From Lithospermum erythrorhizon (taxonomy: Eukaryota; Streptophyta; Magnoliopsida; Boraginales; Boraginaceae): a stretch of 64,000 bases of DNA. Location of the stretch: the NCBI GenBank assembly GCA_019722365.1, contig JADFUC010000514.1, forward strand, positions 248,001 to 312,000, read 5' to 3'. The number at the start of each line of letters is the position of its first letter. Position 1 is the stretch's first letter. Shown piece by piece: positions 1 to 14,010 of the stretch. The notes below the pieces were generated by a model. The model was not told the DNA's origin and ran no database searches. It saw only the letters and a program-made list of their open reading frames with translations. Both the position numbers and the translations under genes were made by a program.

Positions 1-926
1 AAAGACTAAAGGGTATGTTAGGTTCCAATAATCCATGTTCATAATCAACCAATCCATTACATGTCAAGTTTCATGTAATGTAGCTCATATAGAAAAATAA
101 CATGAAAATGCCCTGATCTTAATAAATCTGATTTTTTAATTTAAACTCAAAATTTTAAGTCATACTGTAGAAGATTTTTTTTTGCAAGATATATTAAAAT
201 ATGATATTTCAACTACTTTATTGTTAACATGATTGTATGTTATTTAGGATTACTTTTTCTTAGGGGAAAGAAGTACCAACAGATGTTTGACTATCACAGA
301 TTGTGAAGTTGCTTCCTCAGAAAGACTACTTTTGTTTGCAAATCCATTTATCCAAGACTTATTGCATGATAATTCCAGATCAACTAATTCTAGCATTTGA
401 TGCATGGTGGAGGTAGAAGGAAAACTAATTCATTTAAGCAACAATTAATATTGAAATAGATAACATTGGGTCTTTGATTTGATTGCTCCAACAATAAGAT
501 ACACAACAAGATTCACAATGTAAATTGAACCTAGAGTAACTCCAAAATGTCTCGCTAGTATCATGTTTTGTGCCAACCAAATTGAACATCCCCCAGAAGT
601 TGATGAAAACCCAAAAATTGAAATAAAACCTTAACCTTTAAAAAACACCATGAAAATGGGGAATAGATCTTTTGCTAATTACTTTGAATGAGTTCTCAGT
701 TATACTCTTTTAAGACGCGACACGCAGATATTTGCTTTTAAAATTAATTTAAAATAAAAGAAAAAAACACATGTCATGATCCTAACAAAATGTAACATAA
801 AATGTCACACAAAATGTAACATATTATTCGAATTCATGAAAATAATGCTCAGTAGTTTCTTGGAAACCATTGAAATTAATTTTCCATGATCAAAAAACAA
901 ACTTCAAACACACATTCTTTTTCTTT
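1..926. other. AT-rich flank with no gene seen
   Basis: Both strands were read and no exon-like open frame or RNA gene stands out. The part next to position 926 is downstream of the GIR-like gene and should include its 3' UTR. The rest is ordinary AT-rich plant intergenic sequence. Confidence 0.5.
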
Positions 927-1262
927 TCATTTGGCTGATTTTCTTATGGTTCTTTCCTCCTGGAAGAAATCCAATAAGACAGTGCTCTTACATTTGGGAC
1001 ATTTGGGATCCTCATTTGACAACATGACATACATGAAGCAACGAGGACACCCTGCAAGCATCATTGAAGTTGTCTCAGGGCTGCTTGGACATTGTACCAA
1101 AATGTTGTCATCTTCAGGGCTTGGCTCTCTGGACACACATGAGCTTGCAGGAGATAATTCCATGGAAGAAAATGATGTTCTAGGTGATGATGAATTTGCC
1201 CTCCTTGGTGGTGATAAATTCAATTTCAGCTCTAGCTTTGGACTTTCCATGTTGTAGTTCAT
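927..1262 (-). CDS. GL2-interacting-repressor (GIR1/GIR2)-like small EAR-motif protein
   Basis: A single-exon small protein of about 111 residues. The N-terminus carries an LxLxL-type EAR repression motif (KLELKLNLSPP), and the C-terminal half has a paired-cysteine knuckle, CPRC about 15 residues before CPKC, followed by the family block KCPKCKSTVLLDF. Known family role: GIR1 and GIR2 of Arabidopsis bind the HD-ZIP IV factor GLABRA2 and recruit TOPLESS co-repressors through the EAR motif, affecting root-hair fate. The frame stays open to 1292, but the extra 10 residues are hydrophobic and unlike the family, so I start at the Met at 1262; the Met at 1250 (107 residues) is an equally good alternative. 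The serine-rich linker between the motifs is expected to be disordered. Family assignment is strong. Which paralogue it is cannot be decided here. Confidence 0.85.
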   Translation of the reverse strand: MNYNMESPKLELKLNLSPPRRANSSSPRTSFSSMELSPASSCVSREPSPEDDNILVQCPSSPETTSMMLAGCPRCFMYVMLSNEDPKCPKCKSTVLLDFFQEERTIRKSAK

Positions 1263-4200
1263 CTTTATAATTATATATGCTCTGTAAATCAAGAACTGAT
1301 AACAATTTAATTCTAGTTTTTCAGAGAAATCATATAATTAAACAAAAATGAGATACATGATAAACATTAACATGCATTAATGGATATGAAGAGGTTTCTG
1401 TCAAAACAGGGTAAGAGGGTTGGTACTCTTGTCATAATAAAGAGATTGTTTTAAATCCAAACATTATCTACTATGACATAGACAGTACAATAAGATATTT
1501 TTATTTATTCCATTACCTTGAAAAAGGGTGTCAAGAACTGCAAAGATATTGCACAACCTATGATGATTTCTTGTACAAGGAAAAAGATTAAAAAAATGAC
1601 TTTTTAATCCAAATGACAACTACTTCTATTTGAAGAAAATAGTTTCTTGAAGCTGGCTAGGAGGAGATTGCATGATGAAGAATCCATGGCAGGGGCATAT
1701 ATAAGGGATCAATTGAAAAGAAGAAAAAGGAAAAGGATGTGCATGTGGTTATTTATTGCAGAATTTAATATGGATTTAACAGGAGAACTAAGATTGAAGA
1801 TCAGAAAGAGAGTTGGTGTGGAAAAGGGGCAGAGATTTCAACAAAACATATAATGATCATTGAACTACATACTAGAGAAGAAAAAAGGTAAGATGGAGTT
1901 ATCAAATACTCCGTATTATCATACTACTCCTTATTAAATTAGGAACACTGGGGCAGGTAAATATATTAATTGTCTCAAGTGAAAAGTTCATAGAAAGTTT
2001 GCTGGCAGGTATAAAATAGGAGTTTATGAGTACACAATTTCTTCAACCTAAAATTTGCATACACATTAAAGCAATTATAATTGAAACAAGCACTAAAACT
2101 AAAATTAATAATTAATATCATAACTTCCATCTGCATACATTAAAGCAAACAAAGAACTCACACTAGCTATCACTCAAGATTGTCCAATTCTTCATCTAAT
2201 TTCAACTACTACATTACTCCATCTAATTAGAATAGTTCATGTTTTAAGATTAAGTGTTAATATATAGTATTTCCACAAAGTTATTTATTATAATACAAAT
2301 ATTTTATGCTAACTTAAACCAAAGTATTAATATAAGTAGACATTGGCCGTTTATTCGACGTTGCATGAAGACATTCGAAGTTGGTAACTTCATTCGCTAT
2401 TTTTATCTAATTATTGAATGCCTTAATGCATATTTGTATGAAGTGGGACCCGTCAAATAAAAAGATTGATTTTTTTGGAGAAACACCCCTTCCCCATGCG
2501 CTAACCATCTCCTTAGGGGCAAAACCTATTTTGAAGGTATTAATTTTAAGTATAAAATTTGATCATTTTACCTCTATCGATCGCATTTTAGCATTTTAAC
2601 GCACTTTTACCCCACATTTCAGTATCGAGGAATATAAACGAAAAATTGATACACAAATATTTAATCACCGAACGCACTAAACGCGAATTCTAATAGATAA
2701 TCCAACAACAGCTGTGATTTTGTTTGGCCTAAGAGAATAAACATTTCAAGCAATGGCTTCTTATAACTACCAACACACAACGAAAACGAAACAAGCCTAC
2801 ACAATGTGAGCCCACCTGTGATATGAACCAATGTCCCACGTGTTGGGTTCTGATTTTTTTATATTAACATTTTGAAATAATTATTCAACATACTTAATTA
2901 ATTTAAGATTTATTGTGATATATATTAACACAAAATGGATCATGATACATATTATTAACAAAAAAATAAATATAATACTAATAAGTTTAATATTTTTACA
3001 ATAACGTTTCATATCTATAAAACCATTGGCCTGTTCAACATGTTTATTCAGAATTACTAACTTTAACATTTTCTCAAACATTAAAAAAAAATTAAAAATA
3101 TAAATTCACACCTTAAAAACAAACATAAATTATAACATACCGAATCACAATATCTGGGCGTTATAATTTTTCAACCTTACAAAAAATATAACATGCACCG
3201 ACATATCTACTTTTGAAATTTGAACGCGCATTATTTTTCATCCACCACACGAAACAATACCTGGCCATTAGTATTTAAACAAACACGCAGCGGTGGTCGC
3301 TTTATAAAACGAGCCACACAACGTGAGTCCATCGCGATATAAACCAACGCCTGTGCCTTCCGATATATTAAACATTTTGAAATAAATTGAACCTTTGCTA
3401 ATGGGTTCAATGTTATGAACCCAGATTATTATGCTCGCTATACATAACGAGAACACTCTTTCAGAGTGCCCGAGTATGTGCACAATGCGATAGAAGAGGT
3501 GCATGCCACAAAGTTAAGAAAAGCGTGATAAGTATTTAAGAAGCTTGCGGCGAAGTAGGGGAAGGTTAAGTAAAGAACAAAAAGCCAAGCTCTTTATAAT
3601 TATTATGTAAAATGTCCTCCTTATACTTGGGCTTGGAATATTTAAAAGCCATTTCAAGGTAAACCGATAGTATGGTGGATTCGAGACCACCCCTCGAAAC
3701 GGTAAATCTGATAGCTTTGTAGACCAAAAAAAACTTACGCGAATAACAAGATAAGTAAGAAATTTAAAATTAGCCTAAAAACTTAAGTTTATAAGTCATA
3801 GTATCAATAAATTTAAAATAATTAGAGGTTGCCCCAATCAAGTACTTTATTTTATGCATTTAAATCCTTACAAGATTTAGTTTCAATAAATTTAAAATTT
3901 GATCGAATTTTGATGTTACGCTAATTTCCATTTTAGTAGGAAAGTCTACAATGGTGTATATTTAACCTTATGAAAATCATAATTTATTAAAAGAAATATG
4001 AAATTTAATGATTTTTTTTTTATAAATTAACAATGAAAAATACGAGTATATAGTATAGCAAATTACAAATATATATATTGAGTATTACAAATAACCATTA
4101 CCAAATTCTAAACTAAATACAAGAAAGAATGCTATTGAAACCATCAGAACAAATTTAATGAAATTTTAAATTGAAATATGAACTATTCAGTAGATGAATA

Positions 4201-4273
4201 ATCATCTATATCAACTACTCCTAAATAATTAATGGTATTTAATCTTTCTTACTGCGTAAATTGATTACTACTA

Positions 4274-4281
<8 letters not shown>

Positions 4282-4305
<24 letters not shown>
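4282..4305. repeat. (AT)n microsatellite
   Basis: An uninterrupted run of 24 alternating A and T, with further AT dinucleotides just upstream. It is likely to vary in length between individuals. Confidence 0.9.
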
Positions 4306-5280
4306 TAATGATGTTTCTTACCATCCAGCCTATTGTGAGTTGTCAATTTTCAATTAAAACATTCCTCATTTCATAATAAATGCCTTTTAATTTCATTATT
4401 ATACAAGAAAATTATTACTCTGTATAATATCAAAATGCTGTAAATACTGGGCTGTGAAGCTTACTACGCATGTAGTTTTAATCAGGCATGTTATTTGAGC
4501 CTGACTAAGTACAAAAATAACTTTTAAAACATTAATTTTTTACATTGAAATTTTAAAACGACATTCACCCACAAACTAACAATTATTAAAAGTTCTATTG
4601 GCTTAAGTCTTTATGAAAGATTTGCTATTTGTGGCAACCTTTCAGGAGGAGAAACAAAATTATTCTTCTCATATAGATATTCCCATTACTGATGTAGGAG
4701 GTACAATATATATATATTTATTATTAATTGTAGAATTAATTCTTTTTGGAAAATCACGCCCTATAAATCAAAGCTAGCATAATTTTCAAGGACCTTTTCT
4801 GCAGGCTGCCCGGCATGCATAATACCACGGGACTAGATGTTTTTACGAATATAAATTTCTATTCAAAGTGAAACATAACTTATAAATTTTTTTTAAAATT
4901 AATATTTGAATGTTTTAATAATGACGTGATAGTCTACAAGATATTTTATTACAAAATCGCATACCAGCCATTTGATATCTTGCAATTATGCTCTTAATTT
5001 ACATATAATGTTGCATCATAACGATTCATTGTAAAAAAATTTATTACACAACTCATAAGAATATTATTAGTTAGACAATTCATAACAATTTCTATCTAGG
5101 ATAAGATTTTTTTTTTTTTTTTGATATGTTGGTTTTAAATTCCTTGATGACGTGATAATTATTACCGTAGTAGCTACGGAGTAGTAAATAAATTCAGACG
5201 CCAGTGTCAGTTTTCTATATTCTTCTTGAATCACTAAATTTTGACCAAGTCGGAAAATGCTAATTGGAACATAGTTTTAA

Positions 5281-5570
5281 ATGCTAATTTGGCTGCCAAT
5301 ATTTAATACGTTGATATGCTCACCCATCAGCCCACGGGCCAAGTACCCATCACCAATGCTGGCAGTGCTATTGCAGACGCCTTGGGGACGATCCTCAGAA
5401 ATTTCACCCATACACACCAAGCATAGCCTAGTAATCCCGCACACATCGGCATTACCTAATTCCTGATTCAACAACAATTACTGGTCAGCCGCCGTAGATC
5501 GAACTCCACATCGACGCTGCCAGTGACGCACCGCAGCGCCGACCCGATATCCGGCCGAGATGTTTTAATA
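5281..5570. other. GC-rich relic of unknown origin in AT-rich DNA
   Basis: The base composition changes sharply here, with CpG-rich words such as CGCACCGCAGCGCCGACC. The minus strand has a 66-codon open frame (5477-5277), and a further in-frame-looking stretch lies upstream of it. I do not recognise the protein. It may be a captured gene fragment or part of a transposon. No complete gene can be built from it. Confidence 0.35.
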
Positions 5571-7905
5571 TTTTTAAATTATACTGTAGTCCCTATCTCT
5601 TAAACTACCATATAGTTGAAGGTTGGAAAATTAATTTTTAAGACTTAATTTATTTAAAGCCTATATGCTCCAACCTAAAAATTATTAGTGCGATGCATAT
5701 GATGATATATAAGTATATTTTATTGGTTCATTATCTTATATATAATGAATAGTAAACCTCCATCATAATTTTGGTATAAGAAATTAGTAATGTATTCAGA
5801 TTACATAAAGACTACAAAATTTCTTATTCAACAAATATAATGTTATCACGCACAAATATAACTCAAAATTGACTCATTATATTACAGTATAGAAAAATAA
5901 GTTGTTTATAAGCTATCTCGATTCACGAATGAGTCGGATAGTCAAGGTGATAGAATAATAATAAATGCAAGGCAATTTATGCCATTTCTCCTACCTATAT
6001 TCGGGCCTGTTCCTTGATGCATACATAATGATAAGAGTGGTACAATCATGTTTAAATGCAAAAGAGAAGCTAGTATCATGAATGCTATATCTATCATCTT
6101 TCTTCACAAGTTTGATTTATACTCCTAGTATCTATACAGCTTAAATTGTTGTGAGGACCCCAACCCAAATCCTAGTGTCTTTAATGGCACTATTTATAGA
6201 GAAGCTGAAAATCTAATTGAACATTTATAAGTAGTTGCCCCTGCATCATGTACCTAGGTTGGTAAGAAGTAAGCAACTCTCTACATGTGCTTTAAGGGCA
6301 GTGATAGATGCATTACCGTCGTTTTAAATTTTTATTATTAAAATTCAAATATATAATGTGCAAAAAGTATGATGATTATTATTGAAAAAAATTAATAATA
6401 TATAAGTATATATTTTTAATAAATGCTCATCATCATATTCATTAAAAAGTATCTCAGATAAGAGAACACTACCTATAAATTTAATAAATGGATTCTAAGT
6501 GAATTTAACACATAATTTAACTTTTCAATTTTATTGTTTCCACCTCTACGTACTAATGAGTCCAGTTATCCCTTTAAACTGTTTATTAAAGTCTAGTTAC
6601 CACTTACCAAACAAGTTAAAAAAAACGGCAAAGCTAGTTCACCAACTTTATTAATTACATGAATGATATCCGACCTGCATTTTCCTACGAAGTGGTACAA
6701 GTTATAAAAATTAAAAAATAATTATTGAATCCTGTAACACACGAGTGTCACAAATGAACATTTAATAATTGGGACCAAACTTTACTCACTTCACGAAATA
6801 AAGTTACTCAAACTAGATACATACTCATTGGTCTCATTCTCGATTCTTTTCTTCTATGGCCTCCGATACTCTTTTTATTTAAGTATTAGTTGCGCCTCTA
6901 TTATAAAGTCATGAACCGCCACGCCTAACGAAGCTTTCAGATTCACAAGCTAAATATTTTAAAAAGCTTAATCGACGAATAACGTATCTCAATCGATCGC
7001 GACAAGAGGATTCAAGATTCTTCTCGTATGTTGAAGACATGCTGATATGTGTGGGAAAGTCTTGTAGTCTTGTCGTGTGTTATTTCCATTTTCATGTGAT
7101 ACATAGAGTATATTAGGTGGTCATAATAGATGGTAGTTTGAGCAATATATCTTTTGTCACCAAGAGCTGACAAAGGCGATTGATTAGCTTTTGCAAAGTA
7201 CAAAAAACCAATTCAATTAGCCACGGCAAAGCAGAAAAATTCAATACATCTTGTCAATGTAATGAATCTCAACAGACATCCAATCAACCAAACTACGTGT
7301 TATAAATAAGATCCGCTATATAATATCATTCCACTATCTAAAACCATATTGACAATTGCATCGTTAAAAAAGATTGTGGGATCATGACATATATAAACCA
7401 GAGCTTCATTGAGGTTATATGGTAGCACTGTTGCTAATTTATCATCTAACAGCTCATCATCTAATAAATTTACTATTTCAATTTAAAGAAAAAACTACTG
7501 GATCTAAAAAATTACAATCAATATGATTAAAAACAAGAACTTTAGAATTAATCCAATTACTCGCAAAAGATTATAATCATGTTGTATGCAAGACATTATA
7601 CAACAGAAGCAAGAAGATGCAATTGAGAGATCTGAGACAACTTACTCTTGATAAGTGCATTCTACTTGGTACAATATACAGTAAAATCCTATGTTCAGTA
7701 AGCACATGGATCTTAAGTTCAGAATTCATCATCACAAGAATACGAAGAATTCATCAGTTATGCTTAAGCCTGTAAACAACCTAAAGGTTTCGCTTCGGTT
7801 CGAATCTCTGACGCTAAAAGCTACACCATTCATGACAGATTATGATACCCATGAGACCTAACTCGAATTGGCAAATAGTTAACTGATAATACAAGTCTGA
7901 TCATG

Positions 7906-10051
7906 TTACTTTTTCACCTCCAATTCTGTGATGCATGAAAATGCAGTATCCCATGTTCTCTTGACATGCTCTGGAGTGACCCCTTCATCCACAGCAGGTG
8001 TCCATATATCATGAGAAGCGTTTGTTAAAGTCCAGGTTACATTCTGGGGTGGATTTCTATAATCGAAATCCACACCAGAGAAGTCACCTCTTTTTCTCTT
8101 CGGCTTTTTGTCTTTCTGATTCTTGGAGCTTGCTGGAGGCTGCCAAAATGTCAAATTGTCATACAGAAAAACTAGAGTACTTTTCTTCTGGGATATAAAT
8201 ATTTAATGTAAACCCTCATCTAAAAGAAATACTCAAACACCAACCATGCCATCAGCATCGGCCTTCCTTTTCTTCGTGGATCCTGTTTCTAAGAAGTGGA
8301 GAACCTCGGTCTTTGAACGGAATTTCCTACCACTAGGAGAAATATAGTACTGCATTTGTGGAAATTTAGTTAGTCAATCATCTCTATTTATCTCAGCAAA
8401 CTAAGTAGATAAATAAGTTTTGGGTAACCATTAGCTACTTATAAGCACCACGATTAAATACGTATCAACATACCATTAATGTTCATACTCTCATGCTTTA
8501 TAGGAAGCAATTCGAATATCTCCTCCCCCCCTCCCACCCCATAAAAATAATGCATATGGAAATAGAACACATCCCATTAGAAATTCATACTTTCTTGCTT
8601 TTCACAACAAAAACTCTAAATAGAACATGCAAAACATTCAATCGTACACTCAAGATGGAGAACTAAAGTCTAAAACATGCAAATCAATCAGGTGCATGCA
8701 ACTTCAAACACAATCCAGAGAAACTCGAGCATAGGTTATCTACTTTACGCGTGACACTAAGACACATTCACTGTAACATTGCTCTAAACTGTTCTACAAA
8801 TACAAAAAAAATCATATACACAAACCATGAGTATTTTTTTGTAGTGCAGTGGACCGTGATCAATTTAATTGATTTGGTTGAGCATACAGTCTGACAAAAG
8901 TTAAACTTGCAGCACCAATCACATTCTACCTGAATTGTTTAAAGAATATCTCAATATATAATACAATGTGTAGTACATCTCAATATCTAATCAATAGCTC
9001 AAATACCTAACCAAGTTTAGTGTTCCTATATAATACTCCCTCCATTCTCATTATAAGCCATTGTTTAGACTAAAATTAGTGTATCGTGTATCCAAAATTT
9101 CTCTTTTACTCCACTGACCACTCATTACACTATCTACGCTTCATATCTAATGTGGAGTAGTAGATAGTGTTTGCGCTACACTCTGGCCACACTGAAAACA
9201 ACCCTTGCTATCACTGGAAAGGTTACCTACTATCCGACCCCTACAATGCTTAGGCAACCCTCTTATCACAAAATAAGGTTGCTACTATCCGAGCCCCACG
9301 ATAAGTAGACTCTTCAAATACATTGGGTCATGTTATTCATTAATTAGAGTTAATCATTACAGCTTTTATGATCCTGCTTGTTTTAAAGTAGTGTAGGTAA
9401 ATGGAGTTAATATCCTCATTTTTACCTTGTTTGGGTTCTAAAAAAATATTATAACTAGGGAAATAGATTTACTAGATTCACCTACATTAGCCTACATTGA
9501 ACTTAAAATCAGTTAACAGTTAACGTATTCATCTGGTGAAGATTAATGTTATCCAAACGACAATTTAATGCATTCAGCTTAATTCACCATTAGACTATAG
9601 TTTTGAGGCGATAGTTTTATTCTAAACAATGAACGAGCGGGTATAATAAATAAATTACCCGATCATAAGAGCCAGCAGTAGCTCCAGAAGTCCGCATCCG
9701 AACCTCTATCCTCCAATCAAGCGGCAACCACTCCGGCCTCTCCGCCATCTCCTCCGGCTGCCTCTTCGATTTCGAACCCTTCGAATCGGACCCCGGCCGA
9801 ATGGTTTTGAGGGGAGTAGGATTCGTGATGCTGACGTCATCGTCCAAATCAGACTCGTGAGGCTTGAGAGGAGTGGGATTATTTGGGGTGATGACGTCAC
9901 CGCCGGAGTCGGGTTTGTGGGTTTGGAGCGGGATGACGTCATCGTCGTCGATGTGGATGAAGGTGTTGGAGTCGAGTAATGGGTCGGGTGGGATCAGGTC
10001 TTCTTCTGGGTGGGGTACGGGTCGGGTCGGGTTTGGAGTTTGTTCGCCCAT
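7906..10051 (-). CDS. Methyl-CpG-binding domain protein, MBD5/MBD6 type
   Basis: Three exons on the minus strand: 10051-9659, 8349-8245 and 8139-7906. All junctions are GT-AG and in phase, giving 243 residues. Residues 1-100 are acidic, proline-rich and probably disordered. Residues about 104-155 form the MBD, with WLPLDWRIEVRMRTSGATAG then, across the first intron, RYYISPSGRKFRSKTEVLHF. The C-terminal part holds the conserved block PPQNVTWTLTNA and a Trp/Phe-rich end typical of MBD5/6. In Arabidopsis these nuclear proteins bind methylated CG sites and recruit a J-domain silencing partner; that role is inferred here from the family. The first intron (8350-9658) contains a truncated MITE and a SINE-like element. 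The GC-rich first exon contrasts with its surroundings, which is normal for plant first exons. Confidence 0.9.
9034..9140. mobile_element. Truncated Stowaway-like MITE end
   Basis: The sequence begins TACTCCCTCCATTCTCATTA, the usual end of plant mariner/Stowaway MITEs with a TA target site. No matching inverted end was found downstream, so it is a one-ended remnant inside the first intron of the MBD gene, next to the SINE-like copy. Confidence 0.45.
9150..9310 (+). mobile_element. SINE-like fragment (same family as 32720-32935)
   Basis: It contains TAGATAGTGTTTGCGCTACA, closely matching the element in the second intron of nicalin, and ends with repeated words of the type AAGGTT-CTACTATCCGACCCC. 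The tRNA-related head is not obvious here, so the copy is 5'-truncated or diverged. It lies in the MBD gene's first intron. Confidence 0.45.
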
Positions 10052-13000
10052 GTCGGAGATGAGCTTTGGGTTTTGGTGTAGTTGAAGAGCTGAAAGGCTG
10101 AGGTAAAGAGAAGTGAACTAGATTTATTGCACCCACCAAGTTGGCGACATATCTGTGTTATTGGCTGGCCCTGCATCGAGCAACAATTGATTGGAAACTA
10201 TAATTAATTTGCCGTCATGTTTAGCTTTATTCGAAACACGGCAAGTTGGAGCGTCCGCGGTTCGATACCGACGTGTGTGCATCAAGTTACTAGTGGTGCT
10301 AATTGATCTAATCCCATTCGCCGTTACTCCTGCTTGAAAACCCGTCAAATCTTAATCGAATACGATACTCTAGCATTTTTTACTCGCTTATCGAAGTAAC
10401 GTTATTCGCTTCTGAAGTATTATCGATAAAAAATAAATAAAAGATTATACATTACAAAATAAAATAATACTTCAATTTCTTGGACTTCAAACAAAAAGAC
10501 AAACAAAAATTCTGGGAATATTATATATCATAAAAATTAACATTACTTCCTTAAAATACAAAAAAAAGTGTTCCAATTTGCTAAAGGATCGCAATCCGCC
10601 TGCATGTTAATCGAGCGATGACCGAGTACTTTTTACTCGCTACCTCGAAAGTACAGGTAATTACCCCGCCTCTAAGAAAAGAAAAACCTGGCCGCAGAAC
10701 CCGGTACCCGCCGCATTCGCTAACAACACTAATCATTACTAGCTACTATAGAAATATATATTTTTCGTTGATTTCTTGTTATGGACATTGGCTAAGTAAT
10801 TTTAATTCATTGTTGAATTTTTTTAATGAAAATTATTCAGTTCGAACTCGATTCGACTCGGTCCCTATTAAGAATAATTGTTTGGCATATTTTCAATTTC
10901 CTAAATGAATTTATAGTTATATAATTTAATATATTTTTCAATAAATAGTACTCCGTATGTAATAGGTATAAATATTTTAATTTAAAATTCAAAAAGTCAA
11001 ACATCAAAAACTACTTTAGGGTCAAAAACAATATTTTAAATAAAGTGATTATTTTTATCAAACATTATTCCATATATATAAATATTCGAATTCAAAATTT
11101 AAAAATATAATGGTCAAAATTTTGAAACTAGGAACTCTTTTTACTTTTTAGGGTGCAAAGGTAAGAATCCTAAAATTGTTTCATGAATTCTGGGTAATTA
11201 TATTTTTACCTACCAAACTTTTTCAAGACCCATAACCGATCGTGCATGTGGAATACAATGTTCGATTAGTATTTTTATATGTGTCTTAAAAAAAGTTTTT
11301 ACCAAATCATCATCAAAGACATTAAAATATAGATTAAGTTCCATACCCGAAGGAGCACGTCTCTGGTGGCACTGCCACCTCTATTGAGATTGACTTCTAA
11401 TATCATATGTGACAGACAACTCTTCAGTCGCATCCCTAATCTTTTCAAAGATAAATGTTTACTATTGAAAAATAAGAAATTATCTGGTTCGCCTCTTTAC
11501 ATTTTTTATATTTTCCCTCATTTTTTCTGTGTTCATTCCTTCGTCATCCCTAGAGAAAAATTATGTTTCCTCAATCTTCCACCATATTACTGAGTATATG
11601 ATACCGGATACCCCCTCACACTCTTTGGCATGTTTTCTACAAATTCTTGAACATGTACTCTTGGATGGTGTTATACTTTCGAGTTTCATTAGCATTGAGA
11701 ATTTGTGATGGCATTAATGTTTTATTATCATTGGAGTTACAGAAGTTGAGGGTTTAAATGTTTGAGGAAGTTATTCTTTGATAAGATTTGGTAAAGACTT
11801 AAAAGGTAGGTGGATGGATAACAAATTAAGGGATACTTAGTGTTCTTTGGAAGATAGGGCATGCTAGCAGCAAATAAACTTTGATGCACTGGATTTTTAA
11901 AGGTTCCAAGTGTTACTGTGTTACTAGACAAGACATTAATGAGTTGAATTTAGGTTCGTGCTATTAGGCCGTTGTAACCTGAGAAAAACATTGACATGCA
12001 TAAAATTATTTCTAGCTTCATCTAACAACAATGTTTTGTGAAAGTTCTAGTATGTATCTCTTGCACTATGGAAGGCATAAGGCTTACTGATTAGCATTGC
12101 CAGTTTTTGTAGTACATCGAGTTGCTGATATCACGTCATTTAAAGAGTTTATGGTGGGGATTTTACTATCGATTTCTGAAGTGACATTAACATTCGAGGA
12201 TCGATAGACTTGATGAACTGGTGAGCAGTGGACAAGTATCAATTTCAGCAAAGGGAATCTCTCATTTCCATTAGCCTCAGCGCAGCTTAACTACCAAGAA
12301 AAAATCAGTGAGTACTTAGTGCATGTAGTCATTGCGCCTATTTCTTTATAGCTTCTACAGAACTGTTTTCTATTGATAACTTCAGTTTAGTTCGTCTGTT
12401 AGAGGCATCGGATTTCTTTTCCATTTTGGTGGGGCATTGATGTTATTTGTGCACCAACAGCCGACTTGTGTGAAGTTGGGCAAGCATCAATGACTCACAT
12501 TGCTCTTGGGGGAGTTTATCGGTTGTATCTGTTAATCATTTTTGTCGAAGAAAAATGTTACTCTTCCCTTTCAGACTATGAATTTGCTGGTACATGATCG
12601 TACACCAAATTGTGTTATTAGTAAGGGTGGCAGTGTCATTATTTCACCATCAGGAGCTGTATCATCTGACCTAATTATGAAGGTGAAACACTCATCTCAC
12701 CTGATTTGGGTATGCCTACTTATCTTCTCATTTTCCAGTAGCCTTGTTGTGAAGGACTATAAGTAACTTTCACCTCAGTATCTGTGAAAGCGCTATCAGA
12801 AGCAGTACAATGCAAGATACAAAGCATATTCCTGAGTCCTTATCTAGTTGTGGTTTCCTCTCTAACTGCAGCTCTTTGCATTTGTCTCTAGATGGTCCCT
12901 CCCTTTGTCCAGCTATTTCTATACATCCAAACATGGCTGGTAGGAGACAATTTGTTTGTATGAATTGAATCATTGCTTATTTTGGTTTTGTTGTGAATGT

Positions 13001-13639
13001 AGATATGAATACAGAAACTGACTTGTGAATACGTGATACCTCTGTTGTACGCGCTTTAATTGCAATACAGAAACAAAATTATATAATATAAAGATAATAT
13101 AATATTTAAAACTTTATACGTACACCGATATTATATTTATTATTTAATTTTAATAAAACGAACAAACATATCCCTAGCTATGTGTACTACCTATTAATAA
13201 TTTTATAAAATATACAAGATGAAATATTTATACAATATAATTAAATTATTATATAGTAAATCAAAATAAATTCTTCTATTTCAGATGTAAAATACAAGTA
13301 CAATTACGATAATCTCTAAAAATATTTCAGAAAGAGCATATTATCTACTACATAATTACGATCATCTACGTAAATTAACGAATTTATATATTTCAAGTAA
13401 ATCTAATTAAATAACTAATATTTTTTTCAATAAGTTACGCTTATTTAAAACTCCACCAACAAAATCGATAACTTAAGGACATAAAGATACTTATTACCTT
13501 CTTACGCTAAAGCAGATTTTTTAATAGTCAAAATTAAATTTTTATGATATTAATAATTAATTATACAATTTTGATTAACTCAAAATTATCATATTAACAA
13601 GAGCAGCCAAAATTTTATATGCTGAGTACATGTAAATAT

Positions 13640-14010
13640 TGATTTGAATGACAAATTATAATATTTTTAGTAAAATACTTTAAATATTACAAATTTCACA
13701 TCCATCTCTAAAATATTATATATGTTGATATACATACCATTGATTTGAACAAATTAGAATATTTAGTAAAAATATGTTTAAATATATCATTTTAAATATT
13801 TTCATCGATATGTAAAAACAATAAAGGAGGTTTTCCGCTTTCTTCATAAACTTTGTCATCCTAATTTCTATACATAACGTTGATTGGAATAACAAATCGG
13901 TAATATTTTAGTAAAAATACTTTAAATATTTTTTCATCGTATATTATATAATAATCCGTATTAACGTAAAAACCAATAAAGAAGGTGTCCTGCTTCTTCA
14001 TATTAAATTT
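13640..14010. repeat. Degenerate AT-rich tandem repeat, about 100-140 bp unit
   Basis: Three diverged copies of a unit containing ACAAATT..AATATTTAGTAAAAAT..TTTAAATAT begin near 13646, 13747 and 13886. The last two also share a tail reading AAAAACAATAAAGGAGGT or AAAAACCAATAAAGAAGGT, followed by a short CT-rich stretch. Confidence 0.55.

Larger units (their letters stand above)
1263..7905. other. 6.6 kb intergenic AT-rich DNA
   Basis: No convincing gene on either strand. The short open frames lack recognisable domains and splice context. The stretch holds a TA microsatellite (4282-4305), a GC-rich relic (about 5281-5570, listed separately) and many poly-A or poly-T tracts. Words such as ACTCCGTATT near 1908 are usual at the edges of plant MITEs. 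Confidence 0.5.

Noticed and set aside
886..1257. 123-codon plus-strand frame
   Set aside because: It is the antisense of the GIR-like gene, whose EAR motif and cysteine knuckle are clear on the minus strand.
3660..3700. T-arm-like GGTGGATTCGAGACCACC
   Set aside because: The palindrome resembles a tRNA T-arm, but no D-arm, anticodon arm or acceptor stem can be placed around it.
11366..13010. Less AT-rich stretch with several short frames
   Set aside because: No frame continues across it, and no domain or splice pattern emerges on either strand. Treated as an unidentified relic.
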